Source: Halomonas sp. GFAJ-1 (GTDB lineage Bacteria; Pseudomonadota; Gammaproteobacteria; Pseudomonadales; Halomonadaceae). From it: a stretch of 64,000 nucleotides of DNA. The position numbers and the translations under genes are program-made. Shown here in pieces: positions 1 through 8,626 of this stretch. Below the pieces are notes generated by a model. The model had not been told where the DNA came from. It saw only the letters and a program-made list of their open reading frames with translations, and did not search any database. The DNA is taken from NCBI GenBank assembly GCA_002966495.1, contig CP016490.1, forward strand, positions 2,480,001 to 2,544,000, given 5' to 3'. The first letter of the stretch is position 1; each line of letters opens with the position of its first letter.

Positions 1-419
1 ATGGCGGTGTAGTCGGAAGACTTGAAGCTATGGGCAGTGACTAGAAAACGAGCGCCCGACTGGTTCAGCGCGTACTCCAGCTCATGGGTGCGGTAGGAAG
101 GGTTGATGTTGACCAGAATAGCGCCAAGTTTGGCGGTGGCGAACTGGGTCAGCGTCCACTCGCTGCAGTTGGGCGCCCAAATGGCAACGCGGTCACCTTT
201 TTTAACGCCAATCGCCAGCAGGGCGCGGGCGCAGCGGTTTACCTCTTCCTGAAGCTGACGATAGCTCCAGTGGATGTTCTGATGCAGCGCAATCAGCGCG
301 TCGTTATCCGGGTACTGTTCAGCAATTTGGTCAAACTTATCGCCAATGGTCATGCCCAGCAGCGGTTTATCGGCGGTGCTGCTGGTGTAACTGGGTAGGG
401 TAAGAGCAGGTGATGCCAT
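1..419 (-). CDS. Acyl-CoA synthetase, AMP-forming (N-terminal part, cut by window edge)
   Basis: Only the first about 139 residues lie in the window; the gene runs off the left edge. The N-terminus (MASPALTLPSYTSS, then LGMTIGDKFDQIAEQYPDNDALI and GVKKGDRVAIWAPNCSEWT) is typical of the ANL adenylating family, close to the ACSF2/medium-chain fatty acyl-CoA ligases. These activate a carboxylic acid with ATP and join it to CoA. The ATG at 419 follows a GGAGAG ribosome site. It is the last visible gene of the liu operon, about 70 bp after liuE, so a branched-chain or short-chain acid (or acetoacetate) is a reasonable substrate. That substrate is inferred from context. The AMP-binding and catalytic motifs lie outside the window. 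Confidence 0.85.
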   Translation of the reverse strand, partial: MASPALTLPSYTSSTADKPLLGMTIGDKFDQIAEQYPDNDALIALHQNIHWSYRQLQEEVNRCARALLAIGVKKGDRVAIWAPNCSEWTLTQFATAKLGAILVNINPSYRTHELEYALNQSGARFLVTAHSFKSSDYTA

Positions 420-489
420 AATGTGTCTCTCCGATGTCTTTTTTTTATCTAAGCGGGACGTCAGGCGGTTCTTATTTATTATTGGACGG

Positions 490-1398
490 TTATTGGCGGC
501 TAATGCCTTTTGCGAGAGCGACCTTTGCGCTTGGCTTGCGGCCTAACTCGTTGGTAATCCAGTAGCCCGTGTCGATCACCGCCTGAAGGTCGATGCCGGT
601 GTTAATGCCCAGGCCTTCAAGTAAATAGAGTACGTCTTCGGTGGCCACATTGCCGGATGCGCCTTTAGCGTAAGGGCAGCCGCCAAGGCCAGCGGTCGCT
701 GCGTCAATTACGCTGACTCCTTCTTCCAGTACGGCATATAAGTTAGCCAGGGCCATGCCATAGGTGTCGTGGAAGTGGGCGGCCAAGTGCTCAATAGGCA
801 CTTGCTGGCGGGTGGCTTCAATCATTCGCTTAGCCGCAAGCGGCGTGCCCACGCCGATGGTATCGCCCAGGGAGATTTCATAGCAGCCCATCTCATAAAG
901 CGCCTTGGCCACCTCGGCCACTTTTTCGGGCGAGATGTCGCCTTCATAGGGGCAGCCCAGCACGCAGGAGACATAGCCGCGTACTCGAACGCCTGCCTCA
1001 TTGGCCCGTGCGAGCACGGGTTCAAAGCGCTCAAGGGACTGCGCAATCGAGCAGTTGATGTTCTTTTGCGAGAACGCTTCTGAAGCGGCGCCAAACACCG
1101 CGATTTCCTCAACGCCCGCTGCCAGTGCGCCTTCCAAGCCTTTTAGGTTAGGCGTGAGTGCTGAGTAAACCACGCCGGGTTGGCGAGCAATGCCGTTCAT
1201 AACGTCGGTGGCATCGCCCATTTGCGGCACCCACTTAGGCGAGACGAAGCTAGCCGCTTCAATATGGGTGAGGCCAGCGTTGGCTAGCCGTTCGATCAGT
1301 TCGATCTTGGTAGCGGTGGGCACCAGGGTGCCCGGTTCATTTTGAAGGCCATCGCGAGGGGCCATTTCAAACAGCTTAATTGACGTTGGCAGTGCCAT
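490..1398 (-). CDS. liuE: Hydroxymethylglutaryl-CoA lyase
   Basis: 302 residues. Splits 3-hydroxy-3-methylglutaryl-CoA into acetoacetate and acetyl-CoA, the last step of leucine degradation. The protein opens with IKLFEMAPRDGLQNEPG (the metal/substrate-binding DGLQNE motif of the DRE-TIM family) and contains HFHDTYGMALANLY and the lyase signature GLGGCPYAKGASGNVATED with the active-site cysteine. A longer reading frame starts at 1440, but it overlaps liuD and would add 14 odd residues. The ATG at 1398 follows AGGAAC and leaves a 10-bp gap after liuD, so it is preferred. Fifth enzyme gene of the liu operon. Confidence 0.95.
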   Translation of the reverse strand: MALPTSIKLFEMAPRDGLQNEPGTLVPTATKIELIERLANAGLTHIEAASFVSPKWVPQMGDATDVMNGIARQPGVVYSALTPNLKGLEGALAAGVEEIAVFGAASEAFSQKNINCSIAQSLERFEPVLARANEAGVRVRGYVSCVLGCPYEGDISPEKVAEVAKALYEMGCYEISLGDTIGVGTPLAAKRMIEATRQQVPIEHLAAHFHDTYGMALANLYAVLEEGVSVIDAATAGLGGCPYAKGASGNVATEDVLYLLEGLGINTGIDLQAVIDTGYWITNELGRKPSAKVALAKGISRQ

Positions 1399-1408
1399 AG
1401 TTCTGTTC

Positions 1409-3460
1409 CTATTCGCTGGGGGCGAAGTCGAGCAATACATCGCCCTGGCTTACGGTATCGCCGGCCTGGAAATGGAAAGACTCGACGCTGCCATCGGCAG
1501 GCGCGGTCATGGTGTGCTCCATTTTCATGGCTTCCATGACCATCAGCGGCATGCCTTTCTCAACTGCTGTGCCGGGTTCAACCAGCAGTGCTACCACGGT
1601 GCCATTCATGGGGGCGGTCAGGGTTGATTCCGCCTCATGGTGGCCGTGGTCGATGGCGTCAATGCGGCGCCAGAACAGGCGCGTTTCGCCGCTTGGTTCT
1701 GCCATCACCACAACATGCCCATCGCGGCGCGCTTGAAGGCGGCGACGGTGGCCGTTTAGCGTGACGGCAACGGCATCGCCCGTCAGCGATTGGAGGCTAG
1801 CGGTGAGCGTTTCATCACCAATGGTGAGGTTCCAAAGCGATTCGCCGCTCTCGCGCTTACCTTCCACAATCACCACCGCTTCGTCGCTGTCAGCCGCCTG
1901 AGCACTTGCCGGGTCACACAGCGCAATGCGGATGGTATGCGGGGCATTCAAACGGAAGCCGTCATGACGATCCCAGGGGGAATCACTTTCACACTCCTGC
2001 GCCAGCTGGTTTAAACCGATCAACGCAGCGCTGGCGTAGGCTTCAGTAGAGTAGCTGCGCGGGGCAAATAGCGTGGCTTCGTTGCGCTCGATAAAGCGCG
2101 TGTCCAGCTCGACATTTTTAAAGCCAGGGTGATTCGCAAGGCGCTGCAGGAATGCGCGGTTAGTCACCACGCCCTGTACATCCAGTGCGGCTAAGGCACG
2201 GTTCAGCGTGGCAAGCGCGGCGTCACGGTCAGCACCGTGAACAATCAGCTTGGCCAGCATGGGGTCGTAGTGCATGGAAACTTCGTCGCCGCTCTCTACG
2301 CCGCTGTCTAAACGCACCTGATCGCTGTCTAACCCTGCGCCCTCTAAATCCAGTGCAAAGCGAGTGAGCAGGCCGGTGGCGGGCAGGAAGTCCTGCTCTG
2401 GGTCTTCGGCGTAAATCCGCGCTTCAAAGCTGTGGCCGGTGATGGTTAGCTCGTCTTGGGTGCAGGGGAGTGGCTCGCCCATCGCCACGCGCAGCTGCCA
2501 TTCAACCAAGTCTTGGCCGGTGATCATTTCAGTAACGGGGTGCTCAACCTGCAGGCGGGTGTTCATCTCCATGAAGTAGAACGAGCCGTCAATGTCTAAC
2601 AGAAACTCGACGGTTCCCGCGCCCACGTAACCAATCTCTTTGGCGGCGCGAACGGCGGCATCGCCCATGGCCTGGCGCAGCTCCAACGTCATGCCGGGGG
2701 CCGGAGCTTCCTCAATGACTTTTTGGTGGCGGCGCTGAACGCTGCAGTCCCGCTCGAAGAGGTAAACGCCGTTACCATGGCGATCGCAGAACACCTGAAC
2801 TTCCACATGGCGTGGCTGCACCAGATACTTCTCAATGAGCATGCGGTCGTCACCGAAGGCAGCCTTAGACTCTCGGCGGCAGCCATCAAGTGCTGCTTTG
2901 AACCCTTCGCCGCTCTCTACAACGCGCATGCCTTTACCACCACCACCGGCGCTGGCTTTGAGCATCACGGGGTAGCCGATTTTGTCGGCCTCTAAACGCA
3001 GCAGGTCATCGTCCTGATCATCGCCATGGTAACCCGGCACCAACGGTACGCCAGCGTTAGCCATGCGTGCTTTGGCGGCAGATTTGTCGCCCATGGCGGC
3101 AATCGCCGAGGCCGGCGGGCCAACAAAGGTAATGCCTGCCTGTTCAAGCGCTTTTACGAAGCCACCGTTTTCAGATAGAAAGCCGTAGCCGGGGTGAATA
3201 GCGCCTGTGCCGGTTCGCTTGGCGGCTTCAATGACCGCATCGACATTCAAATAGCTTTCGCGGGCGGCGGCGGGGCCTAAGCGCACGGCTTCATCGGCTT
3301 CGCGCACATGGCTAGCAGAGGCATCGGCATCTGAATAGACAGCGACGGTTTTAAGCCCCATGCGGCGGGCGGTGCGCATTACCCGGCAGGCAATTTCGCC
3401 GCGGTTGGCTACCAGCAGGGTATCGAATTTATGTGTTTCAGCGTTGTTTTCAAGCGTCAT
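1409..3460 (-). CDS. liuD: Methylcrotonyl-CoA carboxylase, biotin-containing alpha subunit
   Basis: 683 residues, usual size for this subunit (also called MccA). The biotin carboxylase half opens with TLLVANRGEIACRVMRTARRMG and has the glycine-rich ATP-grasp loop KASAGGGGKGMR and the EMNTRLQVEHPVTE motif. The C-terminal biotinyl domain carries VMEAMKMEHTM, with the biotinylated lysine near residue 646. It carboxylates biotin, which the LiuB subunit then uses to make 3-methylglutaconyl-CoA from 3-methylcrotonyl-CoA. The start overlaps the stop of liuC by 4 bp (ATGA), which suggests translational coupling. Propionyl- or geranyl-CoA carboxylase is less likely given the liuA-B-C-E neighbours. Confidence 0.95.
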   Translation of the reverse strand: MTLENNAETHKFDTLLVANRGEIACRVMRTARRMGLKTVAVYSDADASASHVREADEAVRLGPAAARESYLNVDAVIEAAKRTGTGAIHPGYGFLSENGGFVKALEQAGITFVGPPASAIAAMGDKSAAKARMANAGVPLVPGYHGDDQDDDLLRLEADKIGYPVMLKASAGGGGKGMRVVESGEGFKAALDGCRRESKAAFGDDRMLIEKYLVQPRHVEVQVFCDRHGNGVYLFERDCSVQRRHQKVIEEAPAPGMTLELRQAMGDAAVRAAKEIGYVGAGTVEFLLDIDGSFYFMEMNTRLQVEHPVTEMITGQDLVEWQLRVAMGEPLPCTQDELTITGHSFEARIYAEDPEQDFLPATGLLTRFALDLEGAGLDSDQVRLDSGVESGDEVSMHYDPMLAKLIVHGADRDAALATLNRALAALDVQGVVTNRAFLQRLANHPGFKNVELDTRFIERNEATLFAPRSYSTEAYASAALIGLNQLAQECESDSPWDRHDGFRLNAPHTIRIALCDPASAQAADSDEAVVIVEGKRESGESLWNLTIGDETLTASLQSLTGDAVAVTLNGHRRRLQARRDGHVVVMAEPSGETRLFWRRIDAIDHGHHEAESTLTAPMNGTVVALLVEPGTAVEKGMPLMVMEAMKMEHTMTAPADGSVESFHFQAGDTVSQGDVLLDFAPSE

Positions 3461-4290
3461 GAGCGTGGCTCCGCAGCGTTGTTCTGTTCTTGAAGGCTGG
3501 ACGGTTGCGTCCAGGCGGGGCGGCGCTTTTCAAAAAAGCTGGATAAGCCCTCTTGGCCCTCGTGGCTCACCCGTAATTTAGCAATCACTTGGCAGGTGTG
3601 CTCCCGGGTGGTATCGCTGTCGGGCGCTTGGGCGACCCTTGCCAGTAGTGCTTTGGTGGCGCGTTGTGCTTGAGGCGAGCCGGCGAGAAGCGTATCCAGC
3701 ATGGCGTCTACCTCGCCGTCCAATGCTTCGTGCTCTACAACCTTATGGGCTAAGCCGAGTGCCAGCGCCGTTGGCGCATCCATGACTTCTGCGGTTAAGG
3801 CGTAGCGGCGCATTTGGCGCTCGCCCAGCGCACGCTGAACGTAAGGGCTGATGACCGCAGGAGAGAGGCCAATTTTGACTTCTGAGAGGCAGAACTTAGC
3901 CTTATCAGAGGCGATCACCACATCGCAGCAGGCAGCTAACCCTACCGCGCCGCCAAACGCCGCGCCTTGAACCCGGCAAAGCGTGGGGCAGGGCAGGGTA
4001 TCCAAGCCGTGCATTAACGCTGACAGCTTGCGGGAGTCAGCGAGATTATCTTCCAGGTCGTAATCGACCATGCGCTTCATCCAGTTCAGGTCAGCGCCTG
4101 CGGAGAAGCTTTTTCCCTCAGAGCCAAGTACCACTGCCCGAACATCGCCCGCATTGGCCAGTTGATGCAGTTCTTCAAGGTGCGCGTTTAGCTCGGCGAT
4201 TAGGCTGTCGTCGAAGGCGTTATGCACCTCTGGGCGGTTCAGGGTCAGGCGCGCGATGCCGTTTTCAATCAGTAGCGTTGAGTAAGCCAT
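3457..4290 (-). CDS. liuC: 3-methylglutaconyl-CoA hydratase (enoyl-CoA hydratase family)
   Basis: 277 residues of the crotonase fold. Visible are the first oxyanion-hole loop SEGKSFSAGADLNWMKRM and the second, GAAFGGAVGLAACCDVVIAS. It hydrates 3-methylglutaconyl-CoA to HMG-CoA, the step between LiuB/LiuD and LiuE. The function is assigned from family plus its place between the two carboxylase subunit genes; sequence alone would only give enoyl-CoA hydratase. It starts 12 bp after the liuB stop and overlaps liuD by 4 bp. Confidence 0.92.
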   Translation of the reverse strand: MAYSTLLIENGIARLTLNRPEVHNAFDDSLIAELNAHLEELHQLANAGDVRAVVLGSEGKSFSAGADLNWMKRMVDYDLEDNLADSRKLSALMHGLDTLPCPTLCRVQGAAFGGAVGLAACCDVVIASDKAKFCLSEVKIGLSPAVISPYVQRALGERQMRRYALTAEVMDAPTALALGLAHKVVEHEALDGEVDAMLDTLLAGSPQAQRATKALLARVAQAPDSDTTREHTCQVIAKLRVSHEGQEGLSSFFEKRRPAWTQPSSLQEQNNAAEPRS

Positions 4291-4302
4291 GGTGTTCGCC
4301 CC

Positions 4303-5910
4303 TTACATCCGGAACACGCCGAAGCGTGTCTCTTCGACTTCGGCATTCATCGCGGCGGCTAAAGAAAGCCCCAGCACATCGCGGGTTTGCAGCGGGTCGA
4401 TGACGCCGTCATCCCACAAGCGGGCGCTGGCGTAGTAGGGGTGGCCCTGGTGCTCGTACTGATCGCGGGTGGGCTGTTTGAACGCCTCTTCTTCTTCTTT
4501 CGTCCACTCGCGCCCTTCGCGTTCGTGCTGTTCGCGCTTCACCTGGGAAAGCACGCCTGCCGCCTGCTCGCCACCCATTACGGAGATACGCGCATTGGGC
4601 CACATAAACAGCAGGTTGGGATCATAAGCCCGGCCGCACATGCCGTAGTTGCCCGCGCCGAAGCTGCCGCCAATCAGCACCGTGAATTTGGGTACTTTGG
4701 CGCAGGCGACCGCCGTTACCAGCTTGGCGCCGTGCTTGGCGATGCCTTCATGCTCGTATTTAGAGCCGACCATAAAGCCGGTAATGTTTTGCAGGAACAC
4801 CAGCGGGATCTTGCGCTGAGCGCATAGTTCAATAAAGTGCGCACCTTTTACAGCGCTCTCGGAGAACAGCACGCCGTTGTTGGCCACAATGCCCACCGGA
4901 TAGCCGTGGATATGCGCAAAGCCGGTAACTAAGGTGTCGCCGTAGTAGCGTTTGAACTCGTCAAAGTCAGAGTCATCGACAACACGGCCAATCACTTCGC
5001 GCACGTCATAAGGTTTTTTAAGGTCGGTACCCACAATGCCGTAAAGCTCTGCTGGGTCGAGCTTAGGTGGTTTAGGCGCTTGCATGGCCAGCTTGCCGCG
5101 TTTTTGCCAGTTCAGGCGCGACACACAGGCGCGGGCTAGCTGCAGCGCGTGGGCGTCGTTTTCGGCGTAGTGGTCCGCAACACCGCTTATTTTGGCGTGA
5201 ACATCTGCACCACCTAAGTCTTCAGCGCTGATACTTTCGCCAGTAGCTGCTTTTACCAAGGGCGGGCCGCCTAGGAAAATCGTGCCCTGCTCTTTAACGA
5301 TGATGGATTCATCCGCCATGGCGGGCACATAGGCGCCACCCGCGGTACAGGAACCCATCACCACGGCGATTTGTGGAATACCTTCAGCGGACATGGTGGC
5401 TTGGTTATAGAAGATGCGCCCGAAGTGGTCACGGTCGGGGAACACTTCGTCCTGGCGGGGCAGGAAAGCACCGCCAGAATCGACTAAGTAGATGCACGGC
5501 AGGCGGTGCTTGCGGGCAATTTCCTGGGCGCGCAGGTGTTTTTTCACCGTCAGCGGAAAATACGTGCCGCCTTTTACCGTGGCATCGTTAGCCACAATCA
5601 CGCACTCAACGCCAGATACCCGGCCAATGCCCGTCACTACGCCTGCTGCGGGTACGTCGCTATCGTAAACATGATGGGCTGCCAGTGCGGAAAACTCTAA
5701 AAAGGGCGAGCCTTCGTCAATTAAGTGGTCGATGCGATCACGCACGAATAGTTTGCCGCGGCTTTCGTGGCGCTCACGAGCTTTAGGGCCACCGCCTTGG
5801 GCGACGGCGGCGGTTAACTCGCGTAGCTTGGAAACTTCCGCCAGCATTGAGGCCGCGTTGGTTTGAAAGACATCGCTGCGGGGATTGATCTGTGTAGAGA
5901 GTGTGCTCAT
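4303..5910 (-). CDS. liuB: Methylcrotonyl-CoA carboxylase, carboxyltransferase beta subunit
   Basis: 535 residues from the chosen ATG at 5910 (MSTLSTQINPRSDVFQTNAA). An open frame continues to 5952 but overlaps liuA; the ATG at 5910 has AAGG about 10 bp ahead and leaves a 10-bp gap. The two-lobed carboxyltransferase domain shows GVVTGIGRVSGVECVIVAND, GSCTAGGAYVPAMADE and the C-terminal GGSFGAGNYGMCGRAYDP, which is characteristic of MccB. It transfers CO2 from biotin on LiuD to 3-methylcrotonyl-CoA in the cytosol. Confidence 0.95.
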   Translation of the reverse strand: MSTLSTQINPRSDVFQTNAASMLAEVSKLRELTAAVAQGGGPKARERHESRGKLFVRDRIDHLIDEGSPFLEFSALAAHHVYDSDVPAAGVVTGIGRVSGVECVIVANDATVKGGTYFPLTVKKHLRAQEIARKHRLPCIYLVDSGGAFLPRQDEVFPDRDHFGRIFYNQATMSAEGIPQIAVVMGSCTAGGAYVPAMADESIIVKEQGTIFLGGPPLVKAATGESISAEDLGGADVHAKISGVADHYAENDAHALQLARACVSRLNWQKRGKLAMQAPKPPKLDPAELYGIVGTDLKKPYDVREVIGRVVDDSDFDEFKRYYGDTLVTGFAHIHGYPVGIVANNGVLFSESAVKGAHFIELCAQRKIPLVFLQNITGFMVGSKYEHEGIAKHGAKLVTAVACAKVPKFTVLIGGSFGAGNYGMCGRAYDPNLLFMWPNARISVMGGEQAAGVLSQVKREQHEREGREWTKEEEEAFKQPTRDQYEHQGHPYYASARLWDDGVIDPLQTRDVLGLSLAAAMNAEVEETRFGVFRM

Positions 5911-5920
5911 GGCGCGGCCC

Positions 5921-7090
5921 TTACTTTGTTTCGGTGAAGAGTTCGCGGCCAATCAGCATCCGGCGAATTTCGCTGGTGCCCGCGCCAATTTCATACAGCT
6001 TCGCGTCGCGCAGCAGACGTCCGGTGGGATACTCATTGATATAACCGTTACCACCGAGTAGTTGAATAGAATCCAGGGCGACTTGGGTGGCTTTTTCGGC
6101 ACAGTATAGAATCACCCCAGCGGCGTCTTTGCGCGACGTTTGGCCGCGATCGCAAGCACCTGCGACGGCGTATAAGTAGGCGCGGCACGCATTCAGCGTG
6201 GTGTACATATCGGCTACTTTGCCTTGTACCAGTTGGAATTCACCGATGGATTGGTTGAACTGCTTACGCTCATGGATATAGGGCATCACCACGTCCATGG
6301 CGGCTTGCATAATACCGATGGGGCCAGCGGCCAGAACGGCGCGTTCATAGTCCAGGCCGCTCATCAATACACGCACGCCTTTACCCACGTCGCCCAGCAC
6401 GTTTTCGGCCGGTACTTTGCAATCTTGGAACACTAGCTCGCAGGTGTTAGAGCCGCGCATACCCAGCTTGTCGAGTTTTTGAGCGGTGGAGAAACCTTCC
6501 ATGCCTTTTTCGATAATAAACGCGGTAATGCCTTTAGAGCCTGCGTCCGGGTCGGTTTTGGCGTACACCACCAGCACATCAGCGTCAGGGCCGTTGGTGA
6601 TCCACATCTTATTGCCGTTAAGGATGTAGTGATCGCCATCTTGTTTTGCGCGCAGCTGCATGGACACCACATCAGAACCCGCACCGGGCTCAGACATTGC
6701 CAGTGCACCCACGTGGTCGCCGCTGATCAGCTTGGGCAGGTACTTCTCTTTTTGTGCAGCGGTGGCGTTAATCTTAAGTTGGTTTACGCACAGGTTAGAG
6801 TGCGCACCGTAGGAGAGCGCGACTGAAGCGCTCGCCCGGGAGATCTCTTCCATGGCAATGCAGTGAGCAAGGTAGCCCATGCCGCTACCGCCATCCTCTT
6901 CAGACACGGTAATGCCTAATAGGCCCATATCGCCGAACTTCTTCCAGAGGTCGTTAGGGAATTCGTTGGTGCGATCAATTTCAGCAGCGCGGGGGGCGAT
7001 CTCGCTAGCGGCAAAGGCATTGACCTGCTCGCGCAGCATGTTCAGTTCGTCGTCCAGGCCAAAATTAAGTTCTGAATAGTGTGAAAACAT
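5921..7090 (-). CDS. liuA: Isovaleryl-CoA dehydrogenase
   Basis: 389 residues, FAD acyl-CoA dehydrogenase family. Oxidises isovaleryl-CoA to 3-methylcrotonyl-CoA and passes electrons to ETF. Motifs seen: ALAMSEPGAGSDVVSM (FAD/substrate region), KMWITNGPDADVLVVYAKT, and GLDYERAVLAAGPIGIMQA, where the glutamate of DYER matches the unusual catalytic base position of isovaleryl-CoA dehydrogenases. The C-terminus has IQLLGGNGYINEYPTGRLLRDAKLYEIGAGTSEIRR with GAGTSE instead of the EGT-E of other family members, as expected. An in-frame TTG at 7096 exists, but AAGG is better placed for the ATG at 7090. Confidence 0.95.
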   Translation of the reverse strand: MFSHYSELNFGLDDELNMLREQVNAFAASEIAPRAAEIDRTNEFPNDLWKKFGDMGLLGITVSEEDGGSGMGYLAHCIAMEEISRASASVALSYGAHSNLCVNQLKINATAAQKEKYLPKLISGDHVGALAMSEPGAGSDVVSMQLRAKQDGDHYILNGNKMWITNGPDADVLVVYAKTDPDAGSKGITAFIIEKGMEGFSTAQKLDKLGMRGSNTCELVFQDCKVPAENVLGDVGKGVRVLMSGLDYERAVLAAGPIGIMQAAMDVVMPYIHERKQFNQSIGEFQLVQGKVADMYTTLNACRAYLYAVAGACDRGQTSRKDAAGVILYCAEKATQVALDSIQLLGGNGYINEYPTGRLLRDAKLYEIGAGTSEIRRMLIGRELFTETK

Positions 7091-7096
7091 GGTCAA

Positions 7097-7504
7097 TTAC
7101 CTTGTCGTTGTTAAGGGATGCTTTTCGTTAAGTTCTTCAAGTGCTTGTCGACAGCGGATTTCGGCGCTTTCGAGCTCTAGCTGCACCATGGTGATGTCTT
7201 TCATTTGTTGTTCGAGAGCGGCGCGCCGCTCACCAATCTTGCTCAACATTAGGTGCAGCTGCTTTTCGCTGCCGCTACGGGTCTCATCCCATAGCTCAAA
7301 AAGTTCTCGAATTTCAGCGAGAGAAAACCCCAGCCGCTTGCCGCGTAGCGTTAGCTTTAGGCGTACACGATCTTTACTGCTGTAAATGCGCGTTTGACCC
7401 CGGCGGGCGGGGTGTAACAGCTCTTGATCTTCATAAAAGCGAATGCTGCGCGTGGTTACGTCAAACTCACTGGCAAGCTCGCTAATCGAGTATGTTTTGC
7501 TCAT
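7097..7504 (-). CDS. liuR: MerR-family regulator of branched-chain catabolism
   Basis: 135 residues. The N-terminal MerR winged helix (YSISELASEFDVTTRSIRFYEDQELLHPARRGQTRIYSSKDRVRL) is followed by a dimerisation helix (about residues 70-125). There is no cysteine-rich metal site, as expected for the LiuR/acyl-CoA-type branch. The ATG at 7504 is chosen because the family begins here; the open frame extends 14 codons upstream without support. It is the first gene of the liu operon, and a 16-bp perfect palindrome lies 65 bp upstream (7569-7584), so autoregulation is likely. The same motif precedes the valine operon at 12881. Confidence 0.92.
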   Translation of the reverse strand: MSKTYSISELASEFDVTTRSIRFYEDQELLHPARRGQTRIYSSKDRVRLKLTLRGKRLGFSLAEIRELFELWDETRSGSEKQLHLMLSKIGERRAALEQQMKDITMVQLELESAEIRCRQALEELNEKHPLTTTR

Positions 7505-7837
7505 GATCGTTATTCTCGTCGATAGGGGGATGCCCCTATGGAACACTGACCATGAGGCTAAAACAAGTTTACGTTAACGTAAAGCTGGTATTGCTAAACG
7601 TCGATTACCGTTGAATCTGCATAAGTATCTGAAAAATTTATATATAAAGCGTTTAAAGCAGATTAAATTGAGTCTGCGTAGACCAAAGTTGTAATTGTAA
7701 TACCCTGCAAGTGATTGCTAGTTTGCACCTACACCTTACGTTCAGGTAAGGGTGCGTCGCCGGCTAACGATTTTCCGCTCCAGAGTAAACTGGCTGGTGC
7801 AAAGTCAGCACAAGAACAACAAGAGGCTTACCACTTC
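7505..7837. other. Divergent intergenic region between liuR and the ABC importer
   Basis: 333 bp without a gene between divergent operons. It holds the LiuR-type palindrome at 7569-7584 and an AT-rich stretch near 7630-7660 (TTTATATATAAAG) that could serve as a promoter for either side. A TTG-initiated frame from 7715 runs into the importer ATPase, but it lacks a ribosome site and shows no conserved residues before 7838. Confidence 0.6.
7569..7584. promoter_or_regulatory. LiuR-type operator, site 1
   Basis: TTTACGTTAACGTAAA is a perfect 16-bp palindrome in the liuR-liuA upstream region. Its arrangement fits published LiuR-type sites in proteobacteria (recalled, not checked). It shares the frame TTnACGTnAACGTnAA with the site at 12881-12896. 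Confidence 0.75.
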
Positions 7838-8626
7838 ATGCGTGCAGACGATGTAATTAATGGGCCAGTACTCGAAACGCGAGGACTGACCAAAGAGTTC
7901 CGCGGCTTTACCGCCGTTGATGACGTGAACCTTCAGGTTCAGGAAGGGCACATTCACGCCCTAATCGGGCCTAACGGTGCAGGTAAAACCACGGTATTCA
8001 ATCTGCTTACCAAGTTTTTACCGCCTACCCGTGGTGAGATTCTCTATCGCGGGAAACCCATCACCAGTAAAAAATCCAACGAGATAGCCCAGCTTGGGTT
8101 AGTTCGTTCATTTCAAATCTCGGCGGTGTTCGCTCACATGACGGCGTTGGAAAACGTTCGTGTGGCGCTGCAGCGTCAGCTTGGTACCTCCTTCCATTTT
8201 TGGAAGTCGGAGACGTCGCTTAATCATCTTAACGACCGAGCCATGGAGCTACTCGATGAAGTAGGTCTAAGAGAGTACGCCGACACCCTAACGGTAGAAA
8301 TGCCTTACGGTCGCAAACGTGCCTTGGAAGTTGCCACTACGCTGGCGCTTGACCCCACTATGATGTTGCTGGATGAACCTACCCAGGGCATGGGCGCTGA
8401 AGATGTTGACCGCATCGTGGCGCTGATTAAACGCGTCTCACAAGGACGCACGGTACTGATGGTTGAGCACAACTTAAGCGTGGTAAGCCGGCTATGTGAC
8501 CGCATTACCGTGTTGGCGCGTGGCGCCGTGTTGGCGGAAGGTGACTATGAAGAGGTTTCCCGTAACCCGCTGGTGCGAGAAGCCTATATGGGTAGCGAAG
8601 CCGCTGAAGAGGAGGCTGCCGTATGA
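7838..8626 (+). CDS. Branched-chain-amino-acid-type ABC importer, ATPase (LivG-like)
   Basis: 262 residues from the ATG at 7838, preceded by AAGAGG. Walker A is IGPNGAGKTT and Walker B is MMLLDEPTQGMG, followed by the switch histidine region LMVEHNLSVVS. The signature region reads MPYGRKRALEVA, the LivG-type variant of LSGGQ. It powers uptake through the permeases encoded at 10879-12761. It overlaps the second ATPase gene by 4 bp (ATGA). The substrate is probably a branched-chain amino acid or related acid because the divergent liu operon degrades leucine, but HAAT-family importers have varied substrates. Confidence 0.9.
   Translation: MRADDVINGPVLETRGLTKEFRGFTAVDDVNLQVQEGHIHALIGPNGAGKTTVFNLLTKFLPPTRGEILYRGKPITSKKSNEIAQLGLVRSFQISAVFAHMTALENVRVALQRQLGTSFHFWKSETSLNHLNDRAMELLDEVGLREYADTLTVEMPYGRKRALEVATTLALDPTMMLLDEPTQGMGAEDVDRIVALIKRVSQGRTVLMVEHNLSVVSRLCDRITVLARGAVLAEGDYEEVSRNPLVREAYMGSEAAEEEAAV

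Noticed and set aside
4387..4827. 146-residue plus-strand frame opposite liuB
   Set aside because: Antisense to a highly conserved carboxyltransferase and without motifs or a ribosome site.
7715..7837. N-terminal extension of the LivG-like ATPase from a TTG at 7715
   Set aside because: It has no ribosome site, the added residues do not resemble the family, and AAGAGG supports the ATG at 7838.
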